Origin: Streptantibioticus_C sp963761325
GTDB lineage: Bacteria; Actinomycetota; Actinomycetes; Streptomycetales; Streptomycetaceae
DNA: 64,000 nucleotides
Direction of reading: 5' to 3'
Assembly (NCBI GenBank): GCA_963761325.1
Contig: CAVXGZ010000002.1
Span: forward strand, 496,001 to 560,000
Shown here: positions 39,685 through 47,204 of the stretch, in pieces
How the letters are laid out: each line of letters starts with the position of its first letter
Position numbering within the stretch: the first letter of the stretch is position 1
Notes under the pieces: model-generated
The model's database searches: none
Seen by the model: the letters and a program-made list of their open reading frames with translations, nothing else
Told to the model about the DNA's origin: nothing
Made by a program: the position numbers and the translations under genes

Positions 39685-40430
39685 GACGTGGTGCGCTGAC
39701 GGGACGACTGGGCGAGGGCGAAGCCGAGGGCGCCGAGCAGGAGGAACGCGGCGGGGACGGCCAGGCGGGGCAGGCTCCACCAGGGCGAGGTGGCGGCGAT
39801 CGGCGCCCAGCCATCGGTGATCGGTGCCAACTCGACGGCCAGGTAGGCCAAGGTGAAGAGCAGCAGGGCGCGACTGCGCTCCACCCAGGACAGCACCAGC
39901 AGGGGGATTCCCACGAATGCGGCTGGTCCGGTGAGCCGTTCCAGGAACATCGTCAGCCCGGCGTCGGGGTCGAGGCGCAGGCCCCAGAAGTCGATCGTGG
40001 CGCTGGGCGTCGTCATGTGGGGGGTGCCCCAGAACTGGGTGGCGGCGAGCAGGACGGCGGCGCCGGCCCCGGCGAGGACGTACGGCCGGACCCGGGTGCC
40101 GACGCCGCGGTCGCGGGAGCGGCGGACGTAGAAGAACGCGATCGCGGCGTAGGCGAGGAGGCTCCCGATCGCCCAGTAGAACGGCGCTCCCTGCTTGGTG
40201 AGGACGCAGCTCGTGCCCATGCCGGGTGGCGTGTGACCGGCTGGGCAGGGCACGGTCTCGACGCTGAAGGTGAAGCGGTTGGCGAGAACCCCGCCGAGGG
40301 TGACCACCCCGAACAGCAGGAGGGGGAACCAGGCGCCGCGCTGGGCGGCGCGGACCTTGCGGGTGAGATCCCCGAGGTCGGCGAGGACATCGCGTGGGGA
40401 GTCCGGCGAGGGCATCGGTGCGTCTGTCAT
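39681..40430 (-). CDS. Six-pass membrane protein, unknown function
   Basis: 249 residues with about six hydrophobic helices, the first near residues 35-52 (FPLLLFGVVTLGG). The N-terminal 30 residues are acidic and cytosolic. A short loop carries two Cys (PCPAGHTPPGMGTSC), which may pair outside the cell. No transporter motif is seen. It is the first gene of an operon with the winged-helix regulator. The AT-rich stretch just upstream (TTTGTAATGCAAAGC on the - strand, 40433-40455) is the best place for its promoter and operator. Confidence 0.8.
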   Translation of the reverse strand: MTDAPMPSPDSPRDVLADLGDLTRKVRAAQRGAWFPLLLFGVVTLGGVLANRFTFSVETVPCPAGHTPPGMGTSCVLTKQGAPFYWAIGSLLAYAAIAFFYVRRSRDRGVGTRVRPYVLAGAGAAVLLAATQFWGTPHMTTPSATIDFWGLRLDPDAGLTMFLERLTGPAAFVGIPLLVLSWVERSRALLLFTLAYLAVELAPITDGWAPIAATSPWWSLPRLAVPAAFLLLGALGFALAQSSRQRTTS

Positions 40431-40568
40431 ACAGTTAGCTTTGCATTACAAACCAGTCGTGGCAAGAGACCGTTCTCGTCGGTTCCGCCGCAGCCGCTGT
40501 GTGAGGAAGCGGAGGGTGGAACCGGACACGTCGACGGATGGGTGGACGAGCGCGTGAAGCCGCGGTGT

Positions 40569-40836
40569 GCTCATCCGCCCGCGGCGTCCTCGCGTTCCCT
40601 CCAGATCGCAATCGCCTCGCCCACGACCGTCAGGATCAGCAGGACGAGGCAGCATCCGACGCCGAGCGTCCGGCCGAGACCAGGTAGATCGGACGCGGGT
40701 CCATGCACTCGAAGGCCGGTGAGCAGCCGACGGTCCGGGGGTCCGCCGGCGGTCCCATCGCATGCCGGCCGAAGACGACGCAGAGCACGGAGACGACGGT
40801 CGCGGCACCGGCCGCTCGCCCCCGGTCGCGTCTCAC
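40569..40836 (-). CDS. Small two-helix membrane protein (frameshifted in assembly)
   Basis: A GTG overlaps the stop of the HAD gene (GTGA). The frame reads a hydrophobic helix (GAATVVSVLCVVFG), a loop with two Cys (VGCSPAFECMD), then after one extra base near 40690 a second helix (GVGCCLVLLILTVVG) and a charged tail ending AAGG. Corrected length 88 residues. It is a membrane protein of unknown function coupled to the phosphatase gene. Confidence 0.55.
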
Positions 40837-41645
40837 GCCGTGGCGTACAGCCGTTCCAGCACCGCCGCCACGCCGTCCTCCTCGTTGGAGGCGGTGCGCA
40901 GCGGCACCTCCGCGTGGACGGCGGGATGCGCGTTGGCCATCGCGTAGGCGGTGCCGGCCCAGCGCAGCACGGTCAGGTCGTTGGGCATGTCGCCGAAGGC
41001 GACGACCTCGGCCGGGGCGATGCCGCGCCGCTCGCACAGCGCCGCCAGGGTGGCCGCCTTGGTGACGCCGGGCGCGCTGACCTCCAGCAGGCCGCGCCCG
41101 CCGGAGTGGGTGAACTGGGCCAGGCCGGCCGCCGACCGCTCGGCCGCGGCCATCAGGTGGTCGGCGTCGTGCCCGCCGGACCAGGCCAGCAGCTTGACGA
41201 CCGGCAGCGTGGTCAGCCACAGGTCGGCCAACGAGCCGACCGCGACCTCGGACTCCGCGTCATCGTGCAGCCGCATCCCGTACGCCGGTTCGTACAGCAC
41301 CTGGTCGCCGGTCTCCAGCGCGAACCCCACTCCGGGGACCGCCGCGGCGAGCGCGGTGGCCACCGTACGGGCCACCGGGATGGCCAGGGCGTCGGAGGAC
41401 ACCACGCTCCGGCCCGCGATGTCGTAGACGAGGGCGCCGTTGCTGCACACCGCGGTGCCGGTCAGGCCGGTGGATTCGGCGAGCCGGTCGACGTAGCGGG
41501 GCGGTCGCGCGGTGACCAGGACGACCTCGGCGCCCGCCGCGGTGGCGGCACGCAGCGCCCGCAGCGTGCGGTCCGACAGCGAGCCGTCCCGTCGCAGCGC
41601 GGTGCCGTCGAGGTCGGTGGCGACGAGCCGGGGAAGTCGGTCCAT
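40833..41645 (-). CDS. HAD-superfamily hydrolase, Cof type
   Basis: Phosphatase of 270 residues. DLDGTALRRDG at residues 11-21 holds the nucleophile Asp and the acid/base Asp of the HAD motif I. VTARPPR is motif II, and FGDMPNDLTVL near residue 220 is motif IV with the metal-binding Asp pair. A C2B cap lies between. Cof-type enzymes dephosphorylate sugar phosphates, nucleotides or cofactors such as FMN precursors. The substrate cannot be predicted. It is divergent from the small membrane protein gene at 41769. Confidence 0.9.
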   Translation of the reverse strand: MDRLPRLVATDLDGTALRRDGSLSDRTLRALRAATAAGAEVVLVTARPPRYVDRLAESTGLTGTAVCSNGALVYDIAGRSVVSSDALAIPVARTVATALAAAVPGVGFALETGDQVLYEPAYGMRLHDDAESEVAVGSLADLWLTTLPVVKLLAWSGGHDADHLMAAAERSAAGLAQFTHSGGRGLLEVSAPGVTKAATLAALCERRGIAPAEVVAFGDMPNDLTVLRWAGTAYAMANAHPAVHAEVPLRTASNEEDGVAAVLERLYATA

Positions 41646-41696
41646 CGCCCGATGTTAGGCCGCTCGGGGCGCAACGCGCGGCGACACGGGCGAAGT

Positions 41697-41712
41697 TGAG
41701 TACCGCTACTCA
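41697..41712. promoter_or_regulatory. Palindrome in divergent promoter region
   Basis: TGAGTA-CCGC-TACTCA is a perfect 6-bp inverted repeat between the HAD gene (-) and the membrane-protein/UbiA operon (+), 57 bases before the latter start. It is a good candidate for an operator or an alternative-sigma promoter element. No regulator can be assigned. Confidence 0.45.
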
Positions 41713-41768
41713 GGCGGTCGCGGGCGCGGCGGCGCAGACTCGACCGGGACAACCGTCAGGGGGAGACC

Positions 41769-41981
41769 ATGAGCGCTATCCCGAGCCGGCGACCCGACGC
41801 GCCCGGCGAACGTGGCACCATCCCGGCGGCGCGGCCGGAACCGGCCCTCCGCTCGCACCGTACCTGGCTCGACACGGCGGTGATCGTCCTCGCCGTCGGG
41901 GTCGCGATCTGCGGCCTGATCGGGCTCGGCTTCCTGATCCTGGTCGGGGTCGGGCTGTCACACATGGGAGCGAACAAGTGA
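41769..41981 (+). CDS. Small single-pass membrane protein, 70 residues
   Basis: A hydrophilic N-terminal half followed by one long hydrophobic helix (DTAVIVLAVGVAICGLIGLG and onward) and a short tail (GANK). The stop overlaps the GTG of the prenyltransferase gene (GTGA), so it is translated with it and may be an accessory subunit. I do not recognise the family. Confidence 0.65.
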   Translation: MSAIPSRRPDAPGERGTIPAARPEPALRSHRTWLDTAVIVLAVGVAICGLIGLGFLILVGVGLSHMGANK

Positions 41982-43021
41982 TCGCCAAGGCACGCCTGTT
42001 GTTCGTGCTGAGCCGCCCGCCGGTGCTCGTGCTGCTCGCCATGTACGCGATGGCCGGGCTCGGTACGACCGGCCACGAGCAGGCCCCGCTCCCGCTGGCC
42101 GGCTGCCTCGCCGTGCTGGCCGGGTTCCTGCTGTACTCCGTCGCGCTCAACGACCTCAGCGACGCGGCCATCGACCGGGTCAACCTGCCCGGCGACCCGC
42201 GCCGGCCACTGGCCAACGGGACCGCGGCCGGCCGGGACATGGTCACCGCCGCGGTGGCCGGCGGCGTGGTCGCGCTCGGCGCGGGCGCCGCGCTGGGCGT
42301 CCGGGTGCTCGCCCTCACCGCCGCCGGACTCCTGATCGCCGCCGCCTACTCGCTGCGCCCGGTGCGGCTGGCGGACCGCGGCGTCACGGCCGCCCTCGTG
42401 CTGCCGGCCGCCTACGTGGCGGTGCCGTTCGGGGTCGGCGTACTGGCGGTCGGCACGCCCACCGGCGCCGACTGGCGGCTGCTGGCCGGGCTGTACGTCG
42501 GCTTCATCGGGCGGATCCTGCTCAAGGACTTCCGGGACGTGCGCGGCGACGCGATGTTCGGCAAGCGGACCTTCCTGGTGCGGCACGGCCGGCGGTGGAC
42601 GTGCGCCTTCAGCGCGGTCTGCTGGACGGCCGGCGCCGGGCTGCTGGTCGGCGCCGCCGGGTGGCCGCAGCCGTCCTTCGCCGTCGGGACGGCCGCGCTG
42701 CTGGCCGGCGCGCTGTGGCTGCTGCGCGCGCTGTCCCGGGACCGCGGCGTCCGGCGGGACGAGGCGCTGATCGCGGCGATCGCCATCGTCGGCCGGGGGA
42801 TGCTGCTGCTCCTGATCGCGCACCTGTCGATGGCCGCGGCGCACTGGGGCGCGCTCGGCCAGGCGGCGGTCTCGGCCGGACTGGTCGCGGCGACCGCCGG
42901 GCAGGCCGTCTCGATGGCGCTGCGCGGACCGGTCACCCGCCGCACGGTGCCGCCCGGTTGGAGCGGCGCGGCGGCCGTCGCGCCGCGGGGTGCGGAGCCG
43001 GCGAGCCGGGCCGGCGCCTGA
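41978..43021 (+). CDS. UbiA-family prenyltransferase
   Basis: Membrane enzyme of 347 residues with about eight to nine helices. The first Asp-rich motif NDLSDAAIDR (NDxxDxxxD) near residue 57 and the second, KDFRDVRGD near residue 185, bind Mg2+ and the prenyl diphosphate. These residues define UbiA enzymes, which attach isoprenoid chains to aromatic or other acceptors. No isoprenoid or aromatic biosynthesis genes are nearby, so the acceptor is unknown. It may belong to the right-hand cluster and decorate its product, but it is separated from it by a permease and regulators. Confidence 0.87.
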   Translation: MIAKARLLFVLSRPPVLVLLAMYAMAGLGTTGHEQAPLPLAGCLAVLAGFLLYSVALNDLSDAAIDRVNLPGDPRRPLANGTAAGRDMVTAAVAGGVVALGAGAALGVRVLALTAAGLLIAAAYSLRPVRLADRGVTAALVLPAAYVAVPFGVGVLAVGTPTGADWRLLAGLYVGFIGRILLKDFRDVRGDAMFGKRTFLVRHGRRWTCAFSAVCWTAGAGLLVGAAGWPQPSFAVGTAALLAGALWLLRALSRDRGVRRDEALIAAIAIVGRGMLLLLIAHLSMAAAHWGALGQAAVSAGLVAATAGQAVSMALRGPVTRRTVPPGWSGAAAVAPRGAEPASRAGA

Positions 43022-43033
43022 GCCGTCCGCGGA

Positions 43034-44197
43034 TCAGCGACCCGAGGCGGCGCGCTCCCGGGGACCCGGCGGCGCGCCGCCCATCCGCCGCAGCATGGCC
43101 GGACCCCCGGTGCGCCAGAACCGCAGCAGCAGGGCGGCGGCGAGCAGCAGGAAGACGATGTTGAGCCAGGTGGTGTAGTCCCAGCGGATCCCCTCGTCCG
43201 GGATCCGGGCATCGGCCTGGTCGGGGACGAGCCCGAGGCCGCCGAAGCAGAACTCCACCACGTATCCGGCGAAGACCGCGGCGGCGTAGAAGGTGGCCAG
43301 CAGGTAGGCGGCCATCCGGGGTCCGTAGTACTTCCGGTAGATGTTGAGGATGGGCAGGATCAGCAGGTCGGCGAAGACGAAGGCGACCACCCCGCCGAAG
43401 CTGATCCCGCCCTTCCACAGCACGACGGCCAGCGGCACGTTGCCGATGGAGCAGACGAACGACACGATCGCCACCACCGGCCCGATCAGCGGCCCCCACA
43501 ACCGGTCGGCGAGCGGATGCCCCTCGACGAAGAACGCCCGCCAGAACGACTCGGGCACCCAGGCGGCCAGCGCCCCGGCGATCAGCAGCCCGGCCACCAT
43601 GTCGCGCAGGATCGCGGCCCACTCCATCACGAAGACGTGCGCGACCGCGGTGAACCCGGCCGGCGACAGCAGCCGCCGGGCCAGACCGCCCGGCCGGTCG
43701 ACGGACATGTCCATCGCCGCGTGCCCCTCCATCGCGCCGGCCCTGCCGAACTCGGCCTGCCCGCGCGCCTCGCGCAGCAGCCGGCCGCTCAGCGACACCC
43801 GGAACAGCACCGCCAGCGCGACGATCATCAGCGGTCCGCCGACGAACTCCGCCAGCGTGAACTGCCAGCCCATCAGCAGGGCGAGGATGACGCCGAGTTC
43901 GACCACCAGGTTGGTGGAGGCCACCTCGAAGGCCATCGCCGCGGTGAAGTCGGCCCCCTTGCGGAAGAGCGAACGGGCCAGCGCGACGGCCGCGTAGGAG
44001 CACGAGGAGGAGGCGCAGCCCAGCGCGGAGGCGACCGCCAGGGTGCGCGGCCGGTCGTCGCCGAGCAGCCGCACCACGGTGGACCGGCGCACCAGCGCCT
44101 GCACGACGGCGGACAGCGCGAAGCCCAGGACCAGGGCCCAGGTGATCTCCCAGGTCATGGAACCGGTGATGGACAGGGCGTGGAGGATGGCGTGCAT
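43034..44197 (-). CDS. Permease of the ArsP/DUF318 (YraQ) family
   Basis: 387 residues with about eight to ten membrane helices. LGCASSSCSYAAVAL near residue 60 and CSIGNVPLAVVLW near residue 250 are the two family hallmarks, with Cys and Ser in the transport region. ArsP members export trivalent organoarsenicals, but most homologues have unknown substrates, and there are no ars genes here. It converges with the prenyltransferase gene across 12 bases. Confidence 0.85.
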   Translation of the reverse strand: MHAILHALSITGSMTWEITWALVLGFALSAVVQALVRRSTVVRLLGDDRPRTLAVASALGCASSSCSYAAVALARSLFRKGADFTAAMAFEVASTNLVVELGVILALLMGWQFTLAEFVGGPLMIVALAVLFRVSLSGRLLREARGQAEFGRAGAMEGHAAMDMSVDRPGGLARRLLSPAGFTAVAHVFVMEWAAILRDMVAGLLIAGALAAWVPESFWRAFFVEGHPLADRLWGPLIGPVVAIVSFVCSIGNVPLAVVLWKGGISFGGVVAFVFADLLILPILNIYRKYYGPRMAAYLLATFYAAAVFAGYVVEFCFGGLGLVPDQADARIPDEGIRWDYTTWLNIVFLLLAAALLLRFWRTGGPAMLRRMGGAPPGPRERAASGR

Positions 44198-44275
44198 CCT
44201 CCGGTTCTTCCCCGTTCGCGGCCCGCCGGGCGCGGCGGCCGCCGGATGCCACCCCGCCGGGGCGGATCCGTCCGG

Positions 44276-45271
44276 CTACCGGGTGGCCGGCAGCCAGCCG
44301 TCCTGGACCGCGTGCACTCCGGCCTCGAAGCGGCTCCTGGCGTCCAGCCGGTCCATCAGGTCCGCGGCGATCCGGCGCGCGGTGCGCGGGGAGACGCCGA
44401 GCCGCTTGGCGATCGCCTCGTCCTTGGAACCGGCCGCCAGCAGCCGCAGCGCCTCGGCCTCCTGGGCCGTCAGCCCGCGGCGGTCCCGCGGCGGCGCGGA
44501 TCCCAGCGGGGTCGCGGTGGCCCAGATGCTCTCGAACAGCGCGCACAGCGCGGTGACCGTGCCGGCGCCGCTGATCACCGTCGCGCCGACCCGGGCGTCC
44601 GCGGTGTCCACCGGCAGCACGGCTCTTCGGCGGTCCAGGATGACCATCCGCACCGGCAGCGACGCCGCGGTGCGCACCCGGCCGCCGCGCTCGCCCAGCC
44701 AGGCGACGTGGTCCATGGTGGGCTGGTGGTTGCGGACGCTGTCGAGGTAGATGGTCCGCATCCGGATGCCGCGGTCCAGCAGCGCGGCGTTCGGGGTGCG
44801 GCTGGCCTCCAGGTCGGCCGCCGGATGGGCGCCGCCGGGAGCGAAGGTCATGACCTCGTTCTCCGCCTCGGCGGACAGCGCGGCCAACCGCAGCCGGATC
44901 GCCTCGGGACCGACCAGCCGCTCGGTCTCCTCGTTGGAGACCCGCGGCTGCAACGAGGAGCATTCCGCGATCAGTTGGGCCGCCGCGGCCTGGGACGCGG
45001 CGATGCGCTTGCGTTGCGCGGCCAGTTCGGCGAGTTGCCGGGCCAGCAGCAGTTCCATCGCCTGCTCCGGATCGAGCGGGAAGAATCCGCTGGCCTCCTG
45101 GCGGGCCGGCTCGATCAACGCCATCGCGCTCAGCTGGTCGAGTCGGCGGGCGATCTCCTCCTCGCTCACGCCCATGCGCAACGAGAGGTCGCGTATTCCT
45201 TCTCGTGGATGGGCAAGCATCGCTCTGTAGAGCTGCTCCGCCATCAGATCCAGCCCAAGGGACTCCAACAC
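44276..45271 (-). CDS. LuxR-type transcriptional regulator with TrmB-like N-terminal domain
   Basis: 331 residues. The N terminus has a TrmB-like winged helix (QLYRAMLAHPREGIRDLSLR), followed by a sensor-like region. The C-terminal LuxR helix-turn-helix is LTAQEAEALRLLAAGSKDEA, then IAKRLGVSPRTARRIAADL. Regulators of this build are common at the edges of streptomycete natural-product clusters. I chose GTG 45271, five bases after GAGGAG; GTG 45274 and TTG 45268 are alternatives. It is divergent from a small unknown gene across an operator-like repeat. Confidence 0.85.
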   Translation of the reverse strand: MLESLGLDLMAEQLYRAMLAHPREGIRDLSLRMGVSEEEIARRLDQLSAMALIEPARQEASGFFPLDPEQAMELLLARQLAELAAQRKRIAASQAAAAQLIAECSSLQPRVSNEETERLVGPEAIRLRLAALSAEAENEVMTFAPGGAHPAADLEASRTPNAALLDRGIRMRTIYLDSVRNHQPTMDHVAWLGERGGRVRTAASLPVRMVILDRRRAVLPVDTADARVGATVISGAGTVTALCALFESIWATATPLGSAPPRDRRGLTAQEAEALRLLAAGSKDEAIAKRLGVSPRTARRIAADLMDRLDARSRFEAGVHAVQDGWLPATR

Positions 45272-45343
45272 CACAGCTCCTCGCGGCCCATTCCATTTGT
45301 GGGAGAAGTGTACCCGTACGGCGCAAAAACCGTAGCCTCCGTG

Positions 45344-45373
45344 GGACGCTTTCTGCAATGGCATGAAGCGTCC
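45344..45373. promoter_or_regulatory. Inverted repeat in the LuxR divergent promoter region
   Basis: GGACGCTT (45344-45351) and AAGCGTCC (45366-45373) form a perfect 8-bp repeat with a 14-base spacer. It lies in a 148-base AT-richer gap between the divergent LuxR and 45420 genes and is a likely regulator-binding site. Confidence 0.5.
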
Positions 45374-45419
45374 ATGATGGCGGGTTGTGCGCTAATTTTG
45401 AGCAATCGAAGCTCGATCC

Positions 45420-45770
45420 ATGTACCTCATCCATGTCCGCCTGGTCCATGACCCCGGCGGTGGGCTTCCCCCCGAGACCGGCACGTTGATCACCCGCTGC
45501 GCGGCCCCGTGCGAGGGGCTGGAGCACGTGGTGGTCCATCCCGCGCCGCCCTGTGGCGCGGTGGTGGGCCTGTTCGTCACCGCCGACGATCTCGACCGGG
45601 CCGAGGCGGTGGCCGAGACGGTCTGCCGGCGGGCCTGCACCACGATCCCCCAGTTGCGCGGCCTGTCCGTACTGAGCTGCGGCAGCCCGCTGCTGACGGA
45701 CTATTACGAGCGCTTGCTCACCTGGGACGCCTCCGCTGGACGGGATAGGCCACGTCCTGAAACGTCCTGA
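45420..45770 (+). CDS. Hypothetical protein, 116 residues
   Basis: Unrecognised small soluble protein starting MYLIHVRLVHDPGGG. It contains five Cys (TRCAAPCEG, PPCGA, CRRACTT and LSCGS) in a protein with no signal peptide, which is unusual and may suggest metal binding. It lies divergently from the LuxR regulator gene and upstream of the SARP gene, so it is probably part of the cluster border. Function unknown. Confidence 0.65.
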   Translation: MYLIHVRLVHDPGGGLPPETGTLITRCAAPCEGLEHVVVHPAPPCGAVVGLFVTADDLDRAEAVAETVCRRACTTIPQLRGLSVLSCGSPLLTDYYERLLTWDASAGRDRPRPETS

Positions 45771-45987
45771 GAGGACCCCTTCCCTGACCTGCGTGCTGCG
45801 ACCACAGTGTGCATGCCGGTGAACGGGGTCCCGGTCCGACACCCTCCGCGGCTTTTGTTTCCTGCCGCACCGGGGTTATCTGACCCACTGGATTCTCGGT
45901 TTCCGTCGATTCTCCGCGAAAACGGAGACCGAGTAATTCACCGGCGCCGCTGGGCCATATGCATTCGACTACTCAGGGGGTATTCCC

Positions 45988-46182
45988 ATGCAATCCTCGC
46001 GCATTGGAACGGCAGTCGCCGCCGGAATCATCGCTCTCGTCGCGCCGCTCGCCGTGCTGGACGCGACGGCCCACCACCGGCCGGCCGCCGCGGCCGTTCG
46101 CGCCGACGCCCCGGTCGCCGCGCTCTCGCCGGCCGCCTCCTCGGACCCGGCCGATCCGCAGGACGTGACCTGGGGACCGTGA
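45988..46182 (+). CDS. Small secreted peptide, 64 residues
   Basis: Starts MQSSRIGTAVAAGIIALVAP after GGGGG at a good distance. This is a signal peptide with likely cleavage near residue 35 (AAAA). The mature part is short, Ala/Pro/Asp-rich, lacks Cys, and ends in DVTWGP. I have a sense that small secreted peptides with a similar DVTW-type end occur beside SARP genes elsewhere, but this is recollection, not a search. It lies directly upstream of the SARP gene on the same strand. Possible roles are a signalling peptide or an envelope protein. Confidence 0.55.
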   Translation: MQSSRIGTAVAAGIIALVAPLAVLDATAHHRPAAAAVRADAPVAALSPAASSDPADPQDVTWGP

Positions 46183-46282
46183 CCCGCGGGTCCTCATCCC
46201 GTGGCCACCGTTCTTCCGACACCCGGGCACCCGCCGCCCGTGCGGAATCCACCGCGGCTCCAGATATTCACGAGGTCATCAG

Positions 46283-47152
46283 ATGATTTCTTATCAGCTT
46301 CTCGGACCGATCGAGGTGTATGACGACGGCCGGCCGATACGCCTCGGTGGCCGCCGTCAACGGGCGGTACTCGCCGCCCTGCTGTTGGAGGCCGGCAAGG
46401 CGGTCTCGGTGCGCAGGCTGACCGAGGTGGTCTGGACGGGCTGCCCGCCGGAGACCGCGCGTTCCCAGATACAGATCTGCGTATCCGCGCTGCGCCGGGC
46501 CAACTGCCCCATCGTCACCAAGGATTACGGATACGTGATCGACGTCGAGCCGGGGCAGGTGGACCTGTTCGTCTACCGCGGACGGGTGCAGGCGGCCCGC
46601 CAGCTGATCGCCGAGGCCCGCACCGACCAGGCGGTCCGCGAGCTGCGTTCGGCGCTGAGCCTGTGGCGCGGCGACGCGCTCGGCGAGGTGCCGGGGCTGG
46701 ACGCGGAGGCGACCCGCCTGGAGGAGGACCGGCTCGCGGTGACCCGGGAGATCCTGGAGGCCGAACTCGCGCTCGGCCGGCACAGCGGCCTGATCGGCGA
46801 GTTGCGCTCGCTGGTGGCCCGCCATCCGCTCCAGGAGCGCTTCCGGGCGCTGCTGATGGTGGCGCTCGCCCGCTCCTCCCGCAAGAGCGAGGCCCTTCAG
46901 GTGTTCTACGAGGTACGGCAGTTGATGGTGCGTCAGCTCGGCATCGAGCCGGGCGCCGAACTCCAGAGGGTCTTCCACCGCGTGCTGGCCGACGAGGCCG
47001 ACGGCCAGCCGCGCCACCCGGTGGCCCGGCAGCCGGCCGCCGGCACCCCGGGCGGCTCCGGACGGCCGAGCACCGCCTCGTTCGTCCGGCCGTTCTCCGC
47101 CCTGCAGCCGTCCGCCGACCTCGGCCTCGGCCACCGCGTCCCGGTCCTGTGA
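46283..47152 (+). CDS. SARP-family pathway-specific activator
   Basis: Streptomyces antibiotic regulatory protein of 289 residues. An N-terminal OmpR-type winged helix at about residues 1-88 (ISYQLLGPIEV start, RRQRAVLAALLL, and the DVEPGQVDL wing) is followed by the bacterial transcriptional activation domain (BTAD) to about residue 240 (ALSLWRGDALGEVPG, LMVALARSSRKSEAL). It has no NB-ARC part, so it is the small type that activates its own gene cluster. It most likely switches on the ATP-grasp gene and the PKS-LanB-NRPS operon. Confidence 0.92.
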   Translation: MISYQLLGPIEVYDDGRPIRLGGRRQRAVLAALLLEAGKAVSVRRLTEVVWTGCPPETARSQIQICVSALRRANCPIVTKDYGYVIDVEPGQVDLFVYRGRVQAARQLIAEARTDQAVRELRSALSLWRGDALGEVPGLDAEATRLEEDRLAVTREILEAELALGRHSGLIGELRSLVARHPLQERFRALLMVALARSSRKSEALQVFYEVRQLMVRQLGIEPGAELQRVFHRVLADEADGQPRHPVARQPAAGTPGGSGRPSTASFVRPFSALQPSADLGLGHRVPVL

Positions 47153-47204
47153 CCTCCCGGACCGTCCGTCCCCCTTCGCAGACCACACGAGGTGCCCAGC
47201 AGCG

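Noticed and set aside
40446..40808. Open frame of 120 codons on the - strand below the HAD gene
   Set aside because: Arg/Ser-rich shadow; the overlapping frame coupled to the HAD stop gives membrane helices after one-base correction and is the better gene.
45988..46182. Small peptide considered as a precursor for the LanB-like enzyme
   Set aside because: It has a Sec-type signal peptide, no Cys, few Ser/Thr in the mature part and is on the other strand near the SARP gene; this does not look like a lanthipeptide precursor.
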